NCBI GenBank assembly: GCA_030704615.1 | Contig: CM060731.1 | Location: 9,424,001 to 9,488,000 of the forward strand | Origin: Takakia lepidozioides | Taxonomy: Eukaryota; Streptophyta; Takakiopsida; Takakiales; Takakiaceae | DNA: 64,000 bases | Reading direction: 5' to 3' | Shown here: piece by piece, positions 22,176-33,507 of the stretch | How the letters are laid out: the number at the start of each line of letters is the position of its first letter | Numbering within the stretch: the first letter of the stretch is position 1 | Notes under the pieces: generated by a model | Databases searched by the model: none | What the model saw: the letters and a program-made list of their open reading frames with translations, nothing else | Told to the model about the DNA's origin: nothing | Made by a program: the position numbers and the translations under genes

Positions 22176-24346
22176 GTAAAGATGAGAGTTAAAGGACCAA
22201 GTATGCATTTCCCGGATACCCTTTCTGATTCTGATAAGAATTGGGCTAGTTCTGTCCAGTTTCCTACATTTGGTGTTGCCTAGACATTTACAACAACATG
22301 GGACACTTGAGATGTCTTATCTTCTTGAGAGGGGCTGGGTTCCTGTCTGCTAGAAGGTTCACAAAGCCACCCAAACCTTTGGAGTCAATATATTGTCCTA
22401 TGCATGAATGTACAGTACCTCGCTGTACATTGAATGCTGTAACTAGTAAGAATCTCACTGTCTTGGCCAGATATTTGTGGTTAAGCTCTTGATATGGGCA
22501 AAGTCCTAATCTTGGAGTAACAGCTTAGTACAAAACTGGTTCTTGATATGGCAGAAGGTTGTTCAATTGCAGTAGTTTGTTAACACGGAAGTATGCTTAA
22601 ATATACCGTCCGCCCTGATGGATTCTGTGTGCTTGAACATGTTTACATGTCTAGTCTCTCTGTTGCTATGCCACTAAGACTCTGTTTGAACCTTCTTCAC
22701 TTAAATGATTGGTGAATTTTGAAAAGGCTATTGTAGATGTGACTACTGCAGCTTTGATTGCATCTAAACCCCCTTGCCCTCTGCCCAACCCTGTAAACCT
22801 AAATTTTTGTGATTATCGGAAGTGCTGTTATACTTTTGCGTGTCATAGAATGCCTACAAAACCATCCCTCATTCACAAACCACCATGTGTATGTGCCCAT
22901 CAATGTGCATGCAAATATCCGAAACTTAACAAGGCCACTTAACATGAAACAGACAAACTACATACATCAGAGGTATTCACTATGACCAGAAATAATGAGT
23001 TCTGTGCAAAACACAAGCCACCCTTTCCAACTCAGCAGAAGGTTTAGGAAAAGAGCTGCACCACATCAACAGGCATGGCGTCTGAAAGACCAGCTGCATC
23101 AGGTGTGGACAAGCCCCCACGTCATGCTCCACTGGATTCTTCTGTTCTTCCTCTGATGTGCTTTGTAACTCATCCACCTGCCAACCCAAACACCCACATG
23201 CTTTAACTAGAACCCCTGTGACAAATTCGACCATACAATTACTAGTTCCTCATTTGCTGGCAGTACACATATCCTGTTGGAGTTTTTCAGGCAAAGCCTT
23301 GTTGGCTGTTCCTGTGTACGTTGATAGCAGAGTTCCTGCAGGATGTGGGATGCCACTGCAATAACTTAATGTTGTTTGCTTTTGACTTCAACTATACTTC
23401 ACTCTTGTTCACTAGATGGGAACCAAAAACCCTAAATGCCTAAGCGGCCATCCAATGGCCTCATTGTTTCACTTCAACACAAAAGTTTTCGTTGGATTCT
23501 CAACGGATCCAAAGCTACAGCTGCAAATTGACTTATGCGGAGGATTCAGAGATCAATTGGAGACATAAGAGAAGTTCTCTCAGGAAAGGGAAATCCAAGG
23601 CTCAGTTGTCCTTTGAAGCTCCCAAGACAAAACGGGGGAGCTCATAATCTTAGCATTAGTGAGGTTTTATGCCGCATTTTCTTCTTCTCTTTCTTCAGAT
23701 CTTCCTTCAGTTTGAAGGCTTAGGCTGCTTCATTCTTTATTCTTGCAGGCTAGCACTAGTTTGTAGTGCTTTGGCTCTGCTGCTCCAAGCTTTGGAGCCC
23801 TCTCCTGTCTTTCTAGCCTTCTTTAGGGAAGTGTTTTGAAGCCTGTAGCATCTTGAATAGTCAACTCCACCTCTTCTCCCTTATCTCTTGGAACTGTTGG
23901 TTTGGAGTGGTACCTCTCTTCTCTGCCTTCATGGCCTATGTAAGGTTATTTTTTTCCTTACCTTATTAATAAATTTTCAGGGCTACAATCCAAATTGCTG
24001 TGGAGTGCTAATGACGGGGATGAGGTCGTGGAGTCAGTTCAGAAATTTCTCGAGAACCTTCGGAGTCAGCCCAAGGGTGACGAGGCTAGATGAAGGCTGG
24101 AGGTGAGGGTAACGTATATATATATGAGCAAGTCTCTCATCGTTCCAGACAGGAGGTGATAGATTCGAATTTTCCAAAGCACGAGCCACGAGGTCGGTCT
24201 TGTGCGGCCATTTCTCGTCTGTAATTAGGAGAGAGAGACTGCTGGACATAGAGACCGAGGGAAACTTTAGAGATCTCTCTTTCCTCCTCTTATGAGTTTG
24301 GGCTCAGGCCGAACGTGCCAGGGAGTCGACGGAGGCAGCTTCCACA
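22176..24346. other. Intergenic or intronic, no gene assigned
   Basis: Several short frames without domains or paired splice signals. An AT-rich TATATATA run lies at about 24115-24123, 220 bp before the reductase start codon, and may serve as its promoter. Remaining 3' exons of the gene at 21671-22175 may lie here. Confidence 0.35.
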
Positions 24347-26444
24347 ATGGCACGGGCTGTGATACAGAAGCAGGTCGGGGAGCCTACAGAGGTTCTGGAG
24401 CTGGTGCAGAAGCCAAAACCAGGGCCACCTGCAGCTGGTCAGGTTCTGGTGCGCATAACAGTGCGGCCCGTCAACCCCACTGACTTACTGGCCGCGCGCA
24501 TCGAGTCGTATTTCCCGCACGGGAAAGCAGGACAAGTTGCCACCATCGGCTCTGAAGGATTTGGCATTGTGGAGGAGGTATGGCGGTCATGTGACTCGAT
24601 TATTGTGGAAGCCCCCTCTCCTTTCCTGCATCGTTTTGGTAGTCTAACTACGTCCCGAGGATAGTTTAGATTCCCAGTAATTTCAACAACTCCTTGGTCC
24701 TAGTTGGAATTGAGATTGAACTATCTAATGCACTCTGCAAAGGTGCTGAACATAAAGGAAACCCACTCTTTATTTTGTGAACCCCAACTTCTTTATATTT
24801 TTTGACAGACCCGCCTCATGCTCGCAATTCGCTCCTTGTAAGTTCTCCGGATCTGCTTCTAATCAACTATATCAAATCATCAATCTTCTTGTGTTTTTCC
24901 AGGTAGGTGAGGGGGTCACAAAGGTGAAGCTAGGACAGAGGGTAGTGCCGCTATTGTACAACCAGTATCTTGTTACGAGGAATGGGTCATGGCAAGACTA
25001 CTTGGAGCTTCCAGAAGCCGATGTCTTTGGAGTTCCTGACAGTGTGTCAGACGACGTGGCAGCGCAGTTTGTAATTAACCCCTGGACTGCGTATGGATTG
25101 CTCAAAGTTTCTGGGGTTCCCAAGGGCGAGTACCTTCTTCAAACAGCTGCTGGCTCTGTGCTTGGCAGGTATGCCGAACTTGCGCCAAACCTTCCAGAGT
25201 GTAGGTCTATGGGCGGCTGACAGCGGCATGAGCCGATGCTATGCACTGACAATATTGACGACTGCCTAATAAGCGTTAAATCATTACTCAATTTTCTAGA
25301 GCGGAGTCTAAACAGGCTCTCCGAAATCATGTTTGTAGTGTGAGTGTGGCAGGCAGCTCATTCAGATGGCCAAGCACTGGGGTATAAAGACTATAAATGT
25401 GGTGCGACGGGATGACTTGAAAGAGGAGCTTAAAGATTTGGGTGCCGATGAGGTTATCAACTCTACAACCGAAGGTATACTACTGGCTCACTACTTGGTC
25501 ATTTGTAAACTGTACTAGGGGGTGGGTATGTAGCGCAAAACAGTGTTTTTCTTGGGATAATATGAACTCGGCGATTACCGGTTGGTTCAGATTTGGTGGC
25601 ACGAGTGAAGGAAATTACTGGTGGGAGAGGGGCGTATGCTGCTGTGGATGCTGTGGTGGGTGAACTAACTAAAGTAAGTTAATCTGATCTTCCTCCCTCT
25701 CGAGCACACCAGAAGGTGTCAGTACCGTAGCTGCCTTGAGAAAATGAGCTCTCCTGGGACCTTTTTTGTTGTTCCCTTATAATACCTCTATGTTAGTGTT
25801 TCCACGCTTTGGTACCACTAACTAGTACAGTAGCAACTTGTGTACAGGTGTTGTAATTAGTCTCGTCTTCCCCTAGATACTTGCCGCATAGCTTTATAAA
25901 AAGGCCCAACTTGGGTGATCCTCTCTTTCTCTTCATATTACCGGCACATGATGTGGCTGTCATCTGATTCTAACTACTATGTATAAATTAACACGTCTTC
26001 ACTTAGAATCTAGGTTATGTCACCCACAGTTAGTGTGTATGGAGCCGTGACGTAGGATGGAGGTTATGGAGAGACATGTCATCGCTTGGAAAAGTCACTT
26101 GCAGTATTGAATTAAGCTCAAGGCCTGTGGGTGAGATGTGGGTGCAGAAGATTGCAAACAGTGTCAGAGACGGTGGTGAAGTCTTTATTTACGGGGTCCT
26201 ATCAGGCCCTGATCTTACAGTCAGCGTTTTTGATCTCCTTAGAAAAGTTAGAATCAGTTTCTTTTTATATTACGAGTACTCCACTGGAAGGGAGGAAGAA
26301 ATTGCAACCGAAGTGATGAAGATGCTGGAGGACAAGATCGTTGAACCGTTGGTCGGCAAGAGGTTTCATCTGGCTGACTTCAAAGCTGCTCTGGTAGAGG
26401 CAGAGAAGGACGCCCGAGGTGGCAAGGTGCTTCTGGTGAATTAG
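24347..26444 (+). CDS. MDR-superfamily NAD(P)H-dependent reductase (enoyl reductase/quinone oxidoreductase-like)
   Basis: Five exons, 24347-24577, 24903-25168, 25353-25474, 25591-25673 and 26148-26444, all with GT/AG borders and matching phases, give 332 residues without a stop. The N-terminus MARAVIQKQVGEPTEVLEL and the substrate-domain motif VNPTDLL are typical of the medium-chain dehydrogenase/reductase fold. The nucleotide-binding loop is TAAGSVLG (residues 158-165), followed by QLIQMAKHWGIKTINVVRRD and LGADEVI. There are no catalytic-zinc ligands, so it belongs to the zinc-free branch that includes mitochondrial trans-2-enoyl-CoA reductase and quinone reductases, which reduce C=C or quinone bonds with NADPH. 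The length (332) fits that branch. The start has a good context (CCACAATGG). The exact substrate is not deducible. Confidence 0.85.
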
Positions 26445-27904
26445 CGAGTTTACAATCTCCTAACGCTCACATAAATCCCGACAAACATGCTTGACAATAT
26501 TTGTCCATGTTACTCTTCACTCACCTTGATTTTGCTGTTTTTAACTTTAATTTTCAACGAAAGGTTGATGGAGGCCCCAAGCTTAAATTAAATGCGCAAG
26601 GGAAAAATAACCTTGTGCACAGTGGTGCATGGAGGCCAACAAAGGAGACAGCCCCCTGTGACCGATTTTCAACTGCAGTGCTCCGGTTGATTGAACAACA
26701 TGATACACTTTTTAATCAAATTTCCATCATGAAGTAAATATTTTTGAGATCCACTGTAGATGATTAAGAGAAAAAGATTCAACCTGCACTGTCAAGTAGA
26801 ATTTCTGTGTATACTTTATATTCTGTATTCTGATAGTTGAAAAGCTGTTTTGTACTCTGGAAGGATCCCTGAGGGATTGTTCCGCTGCGCAAGGCCGAGA
26901 CAACATTCCAAGCATGGTAATCAAGTAACTAGTAGCAGTGAAGTGACCAACAAGGAGGAGATATTAAGAGATGTCAGGAACACTAGGCATGAAGCATCTT
27001 TGAAGTTATGGGAGTGGGAAACCCAAAAAGATTGAACACAGTCAGGTTCCTCATATCTGCTGCGACTCTCGCAAAACAGCAGGTTCCAAATCTTGTGACA
27101 GTTTGTGGTTGAGTCTTATCACTTTGAGGATTCGTTTTGTTCTTGAATTACTTCGAGGGCCATGGCTGTAAGAACAACAACGATGATTTGTCGGCAGCAA
27201 TGAGTTTTGGAGAAAAGGATCTGAGAGTTGGAACACTAATGTGAGCTTGAGAGGAGTGTTTGGAGGAAGCAATTGCTTTAGCAAAGCTTCTCTTACCGAA
27301 TGCTGGAGGACCTGGTCAAAACAATTTAGCAGCCCCAAAAGGCACTCTTAACTGTTAGTAAATTAGGCAAAGTGCCCCGAGAGTTTGGCCATGAACAACT
27401 CCAGTTCATTATCGAGCAGCTGCAAAACCTGATGAGGCTCAAAGGCCTCTTGATCCCCTGAGAGCACCCAAGAGCTCAGGAAGTGGGACCGCCAGTCTCA
27501 AGAATCTGCGTGTGCAGGCCAGCCAAGGAGCGGAAAATATGAAGGAGTAACCACGTGAATAGCTCCAACCATCTTCCCGTCATCACTCATGCGCTCCCAA
27601 GCTGCTGAAGCTCATTGAAGGATTGTATTTCCACATTTGATGGCATGGTTGCTTCGAAGGACGTCCAAAAGGTCATCAGTCGGAACTCGGCACATGGGGG
27701 AAAAGGAACATGTACGGGGCTGTAACAAAGAATGGGACAGGTGCCGAGGTCAGCGGAGAAGGGGCCTAAAATTGATCTAGAAACAATCTAACAAAATGAT
27801 ATCACAAAGTTAGAACAACTTTTACTGTAATTAGATCAGGAAGAACGAAACGACCAGATTTCATGTACTTTCGTACAAAGTTACAAGAGGCTTCAGGTAC
27901 TCCC
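26445..27904. other. Intergenic, no gene recognised
   Basis: Short frames only, none with a domain or supporting splice pattern. Confidence 0.4.
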
Positions 27905-27912
27905 TATATAAA
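27905..27912 (+). promoter_or_regulatory. TATA box of the MORN-motif gene
   Basis: TATATAAA about 95 bp upstream of the ATG at 28005, followed by a pyrimidine-rich leader (CGTCTTCTTCGTCTC). A clean core promoter arrangement. Confidence 0.65.
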
Positions 27913-28004
27913 CACCCTCAACGCACAGAATTGACCTGTCACTCACGTCTTCTTCGTCTCTTTGTCTGTTGTGAGAGTGTGTCAACTGATCAATTGATTC
28001 CTTG

Positions 28005-28274
28005 ATGGATGTGAGTAAGCTGAGAACAGCACTAGTAATCCTTTTCTGCCTGGGGCTCTTGATTGGCCTAGAATATATGGTGGGCTCATGTGCCCTGCAG
28101 ATGCCGGACTTAAGAAATATCGAAGGAAAGGAAGGCCCCTTCACATGGCCCGATGGAGATAGGAAGTATGGAGGCTACTGGAGAAAAGATGTGCGAGCTG
28201 GGTTTGGAGAATTTGTGTGGACACATGGTGGTGTATATACTGTGCAGTGGAGTCGTGATGGCTCCGGAACTTGA
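28005..28274 (+). CDS. Small protein with N-terminal hydrophobic segment and MORN-type repeat
   Basis: A single-exon frame of 89 residues starting MDVSKLRTALVILFCLGLLI. Residues 8-30 form a signal peptide or membrane anchor. From residue 44 it reads GPFTWPDGDRKYGGYW and then GFGEFVWTHGGVYTVQW, matching the MORN pattern (YxGxW...GxGxxxWxxGxxY). MORN repeats usually occur in strings of several and act in membrane or protein binding; here there is about one and a half. The TATA box and leader support expression. It could also be a truncated remnant of a larger MORN protein, but start, stop and promoter look coherent. Confidence 0.65.
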   Translation: MDVSKLRTALVILFCLGLLIGLEYMVGSCALQMPDLRNIEGKEGPFTWPDGDRKYGGYWRKDVRAGFGEFVWTHGGVYTVQWSRDGSGT

Positions 28275-29087
28275 TGTATGTGATCTAATGGTAATAATTT
28301 GGCTGTGAAGGGTCTTGACTTTTGGCCACAGCTTAAACATTCTGCGGTTGTTGTGAACCTGAATCAGAACATCTAACAAGAAGCAACTTGACAACACTAT
28401 CATTTGACTAGTCCCCTGTTGGAGACACCGTGTATATGCATCTGGTGACAACTTTGATACTAAAGCGTCTTGCGGAGAGTTCAACTCGTATTGGAAAGTC
28501 CCAAAATCGCAATTGAATCACTTGCAGTTGTAAAGCGTAGGGAAGCGTAGGGCATAGGCCGCCATTGTGGCAGGAGGCAGGCGAGGATGGGCCACGGTCC
28601 ATAATATTAGACAATATAGAAAATCCAACTGATCATTCTTACTCAATAAACTGCAACCTGTGGCTGCTGTGTATGACTGAATGGCCCTGTTGGTCACAAC
28701 GTCACTTGCTCAAAATAATATGCTTGAAACTGGACAAACTGCAGTGCCATAATTGGTCTGTTGTTTGATGTCATTACAGCACCGCAGCTTCACCCCAATT
28801 TTTCGATTCCTTGACCAATGCCAGTCCCTTGACCAATTTTCAGACTTCTATGCGCATTATAATCCTTTAGATGTGGACACACTTCTCCATCCAGGATCAT
28901 ACTCTACATGATCCATCCTTAGGAATCAGAAGCAAATCTCACTTGGGCAAAAGGCAGTTTCCCGAAGATTTCGTTTTTCTTGCTATTTGGGTTTTATTAC
29001 GTTCGACTCTATAAATTGTTCGCCTAACTTGGACATAAAGTCTAAACTCCAACAGATGGCAAAACTTGCCAATTTTGCCCTTAATGT
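28275..29087. other. Intergenic, no gene recognised
   Basis: No domains, repeats or splice-supported frames seen. Confidence 0.4.
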
Positions 29088-31058
29088 TTGTTGACAATGT
29101 CAGGTCATCTGCGAGTGGTGCATGGGATTAGGACCTCGCTTTACCTTCATCTAGACTCCGTCGTCCTTCAGGTGGATGTAACCAATGCCTTCAACTCGGT
29201 GTCCAGAACAGCAACATTTCAAGAATGCGATCAGCCGGCGGCACGTGCCATCAACTTATCCCCTTTGTGAGATTGTTTTATGCTTCATCCACCCCTTTGT
29301 TTTCCAGTCATCAATACCCGTACCGGAGATCTTACAGTTATTCAGTCGGAAGTAGGAACGCGTCACGGTGATCTATTAGGGGGACCTCTTTTTGCTTTTG
29401 CCCACTTTCATGCTCTTCGTTCTTCCACGCAAGCCTTCCAATCTTGTATATTTCCTTCTATTGCTGATAATGATATCCTCCTAGCTTTCCATCATTTTGC
29501 TACCCAACTCCACTCTATAGGTCTCGCTGTTCAACCCTGCAAACCCACAGCTTGGTCTGCCTTCAAATTTTGTGCCCCCTACCGACTTTCTAGCACCATC
29601 TGAGGGTATTCAAGTGTTAGGTGTTCCATTTGGTACTACCCCTTATACAACATCTTTCCTCCAAAATGCCTTGCTCCATGATACTAGTCATATAGAGCTT
29701 CTTCCCAAACTAGGGGATATGCAGGTAGCCCATGGCATTCTCACCAAATGCTTTTTACAGCGACCTTCATATCTCTTGCGTTGTTTCCCTCCCACTCCCC
29801 AGTTTTTGGAGCTTCTGTCATGTTTTGACGCCACTGTCATGAGGATTTTCGGTCGTCTATTAGGCCCAAGTGCGTTCGATGGTGACCAGGGCTCATTCGC
29901 ATCTCGTCAGGCTGCCCTCCCCATCTCTACGGGAGGAGTGGGCCTCATATCCCCAGTTGACATTGTCCCTACAGCCTTAGGTAGTTGGGCCTTAGTCGCT
30001 CCAGCCTTGGCATGCCCTTTTCTCATGGACGCCATTGCCCACATCAACGATGGCTCCCTGCCCTTCCAGCAACATCTTCGTTCAGCGCGGGATCTCATTC
30101 CGATACCAGCACAAATGTCTTTCACCTTTTGAACAGTTGGTCACTCAAGGTTTGGAGCACTTACAAGATACCATCGTGGAACGCGTGCACCGACAAGCCT
30201 TCTCCAGCCTGCTTTCCGATGCTCCTTCAGATACACATCGGGCCAGACTTCTCTCATGCGCTGGGCCCGGAGCATGCGTGTGGCTCACGGTACGACCTAC
30301 CATTGCACCATTTCGTATGTCCTCTACTATTTTCACCACCTCCCTACGAGTTTGACTTGGTCTTCCACATCCCTCTGCATTAGGACTAGAACGGTGTGTC
30401 TGTCGCCATCCCATCGACTCACTAGGTGTACATCTTCTTCGTTGCCCCTGTGGTGGAGAACGCATTGCGACTCATGACGTCATCCGGGATGCAGCAGCTG
30501 CGGTTGCTCGTGATGTCGGGTTCCATGTCCTTTGAGAGCAGGTACATGTTCACCCATCGACACCCGATTACCATTCCACTCGACGTCGGGTTGACATTGT
30601 CTTTTCTCACGACGGGTTGCGTACATTGGCGGACGTTGTCATTGCTGATCCTACAAGGTCAGATCTCCTTTCCCGCACAGCGTCATCACAAGGAGTTGTT
30701 GCTTCAGTAGCTGCACAAGGAAAGGAGCGCGACTATCAGACACGTCACTCCACATACACATTCATCCCCTTGGCAGTCGAGATCTTTGGTTATTTGCATC
30801 ACCAATTCAACGACTTTTTTCGCACATGCCCATCGTGCGGCGAAAAACAGAACCGTTGGAAGCCCAAACGTCTCTGTCATGGTAGCTTTCTTTAGACAAC
30901 GAGTTTCTGTTGCTTTACAAAAGGCTCAAGCTCTTTCTATTTTGCGTCGGGCAGAGGTTGCGGGGGCAGCTCCATCTCGCCTCCTAGCACTTTTTGACCC
31001 ATCATCTTTCCTGTTGTCTGACCTTCTTCACGCAGTAGGTGACACTAGAGTAGTTTGA
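29088..31058 (+). mobile_element. Decayed non-LTR retrotransposon: reverse transcriptase plus restriction-like endonuclease region
   Basis: Broken frames in one direction. Reverse transcriptase: VVLQVDVTNAFNSVSR, then GTRHGDLLGGPLFAFAHF (29280 on), and ADND in place of the catalytic ADD, a damaged active site. Thumb-like part: GIQVLGVPFGTTPYTTSFLQ to GGVGLISP (29572-30132). Downstream is CPCGGERIATHDVIRDAA (30430-30500), a CCHC-like knuckle, then RRVDIVFSHDGLRTLADVVI and GKERDYQ, which fits the R/K-PD-(D/E)xK layout of restriction-like endonucleases in early-branching (R2/CRE-like) elements. Shifts and stops near 29270, 29570, 30135, 30400 and 30890 inactivate it. 5' truncated; no poly-A tail identified. 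Confidence 0.75.
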
Positions 31059-31059
31059 T

Positions 31060-32742
31060 TTCTTCTTGTCAATACATCTACCTATCTACTTCTACGACAT
31101 TTTGTTTCTCCTCTTTAGGATAGTTTTAGCCGTTTATACAGTTACTCTCTTTGCTCTAATTTGTGGACCAAATGATGACGACTACACTGTTTTCTGTCAC
31201 ATGTCTTTGTAGTTCTATTGTTCTCTGTTCATTTTTCCCCCGCGATCAAGTTGATCACGAGCGCCCAAAGTGAACTGGCTCACTTGTAGGTATTTTTGGC
31301 GGTGGAGCTAATTCAAGATGAAGCTAGAAGAGGTAGATAAGAAGGAAGACTCCTCTTTTGGTCTCTTCCTAAGCTACAGTTTAGCACTCCGTCCCGGGAG
31401 CCAAGTTTTTGAGCCTTTCTTCACTCCATGTGCATGAATCACGATCCTTTTTAGTGTCTCTCCAGAGCCAGGTCTGGGAGTTCAACTTTGGACACACCAG
31501 GATACAATATTATGTTTGATCCTGGAATTCTATTGATGTACTTTTCTTACTCAAACACACACAGTTGATTCCAGCCGCCCAATTTGGCCATAGTGCGACT
31601 ATATCCAAGTTAACTGGCTAGGAATGGGCAGAGGCCAGAAATAGACAGGTAACGTACTGGAGAGCCTCCAGCCCCCTCCAGCGTTCCTCTGACAAAGGAC
31701 CTAATGCAACTAAACACAGAATCTGTATGTTTGTATTTGGTGTCTGTATATGCGGAGCAAGCAACCCGCATTAGAACGGTGTTGGCATGTAATCTGCTGT
31801 CAGAGTCGACTCTTAGTATAAAGCAGTTATTCTAGATTAGTTATTAAGAAAAGAAAACGCAATCTTGAAATGGGCATGAAATATTAGGCTCTATTTTATG
31901 GTAGAATTTGAGGTTGCAGTTGCTCATATGTTACAGAAAAGGTCCAGGCATGAAGATTCCATTGTCATTTCAAAAAATCCAGGCATCAACATGCAGCCTT
32001 TTTTCACTCCAAGAGAATGCTCATTGGTGTCATTGAAAAAACTGTGTCCTTTTTGGGCCAAGTTGCTGGAGGAACCAACTTTGGCCTCTTCCTCTCCTTT
32101 GCAATGGGTCCAATCTTCCCCTAAGTGCCGCTATTCAAAAAGTAAATTCCTTTCACAGAGTGTGCTTTCTTGGGAGGATTTTCGTTGTGCCCCTTCCCCT
32201 CCACCTCGTTTACAATCTTCCATAGATCGTGATCCTCCCCTTCCCCTCCACCCCAATTATAATCTTCCACAAGTTGGATGACATTTCAGCTTTGGCTCCT
32301 CTTCCCAAGCCGTTTTCCTACTCATTTATACAGCTTCAAAAGAGTACCATCGGGAGTTGCAATTCGGATCCCACTTCTCCAAACCATCCATGCCACCACA
32401 CTCACCCTGCAAGTTGAAAAAGCCTCTGGATGGCCGGGAAGCTCTGTTTCCTCTTCCTCGAGAACACCCCTTGAAGTTGGCGATGTCGCTCTAAGGGTAA
32501 GGGGTCTCCCCATTGTTCCTCTCTCACCTCTTTTCCCTCCCACTTTGCTTGCTCTGTTTGGCTCTATTCCATTTTTCTGCCCTTCCTCTAAGGGATTTTG
32601 GCCCCGAAGACGGCCCCTCGTAGCTGGTCCGCAAGACGCCCTCCGGCTGACACCTAGGTCTCTATTTTGGGACGGAGCCCTCAACCTCTACCCAGCTCTC
32701 CTGTTCATGATCCCAGCTCAGGTTTAGCTGTGTGGAATGATT
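31060..32742. other. Transposon-derived or intergenic, no clear gene
   Basis: Contains proline/serine-rich frames (31898-32281, 32278-32727) without identifiable domains. They may be the N-terminal part of the ORF1-like fragment that follows. Confidence 0.35.
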
Positions 32743-33110
32743 ATGCTGCTCCTACTCTGGACTCCCAGCTGGTTCTTGAGCTAGACATGAATATAGTCAA
32801 AACTCAAACTGACATAATGGCCTATCATGGCATTCTTCTCCATTTCCCTGGGCAAGTGCATGATCGCACCTGGGCACGCTCCTGGGTCATTGAGCATCTT
32901 GGGGCTGCTGGTGGTCTGCAGCATAACTTCTGCCATGCTATGGGTAGAGGGTTTTTCTCCGTCTCTTTTGTATATTAGGAAGATGCATCCAAGGCTTCGG
33001 GGTTTAACTGTCGTAAGTCTCATGTTAGGATTCACCTTATTCATTGGTCTCCAAATTGGGGACACAGGGGAGGACAGACTTGCAGGCCTCGAATGCTAGC
33101 CTTACCTTTC
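32743..33110 (+). pseudogene. LINE ORF1-like fragment
   Basis: Encodes WARSWVIEHLGAAGGLQHNF then CHAMGRGFFSVSF, and after a shift RIHLIHWSPNW, in the order of the plant retrotransposon ORF1 domain (DUF4283-like: a GxGFFxxxF strand, then a WxP strand). Frames are interrupted after about 32978 and again near 33100. Confidence 0.5.
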
Positions 33111-33507
33111 ATCCCTAGCAACTATCTACAATCACTTCCTGAGATTTGAGCCCATTTCGGAGTCTACATTGGTCTATGAGCCTGAAGAGACCTTGGTGCT
33201 CAGTGTTAATGCTGATTATGGATATCATGACAACAACTGGGACAATGGAGTCCCTCGGATAGTAGAATGATGCCTGAAGACGTTGTTGCTGGATACTCCA
33301 TTCAGCTCCCATCTTTATGCAGAGATGCGTGTGCCGAGTATCTTCTCAGCCTTTTAGGAATCCAGGGTTCAACCTTTTTTGGTCAAGAGCTTTGGTCCTT
33401 AAACCTTCCAAATTTCGAACCCCTGCAATCTGATGACCATGCTGCTGTAACAAGGACTTTGCTGACATTCAGCTTCCAGTAACTTCCATTCATGCAGGCC
33501 ACTTGTT

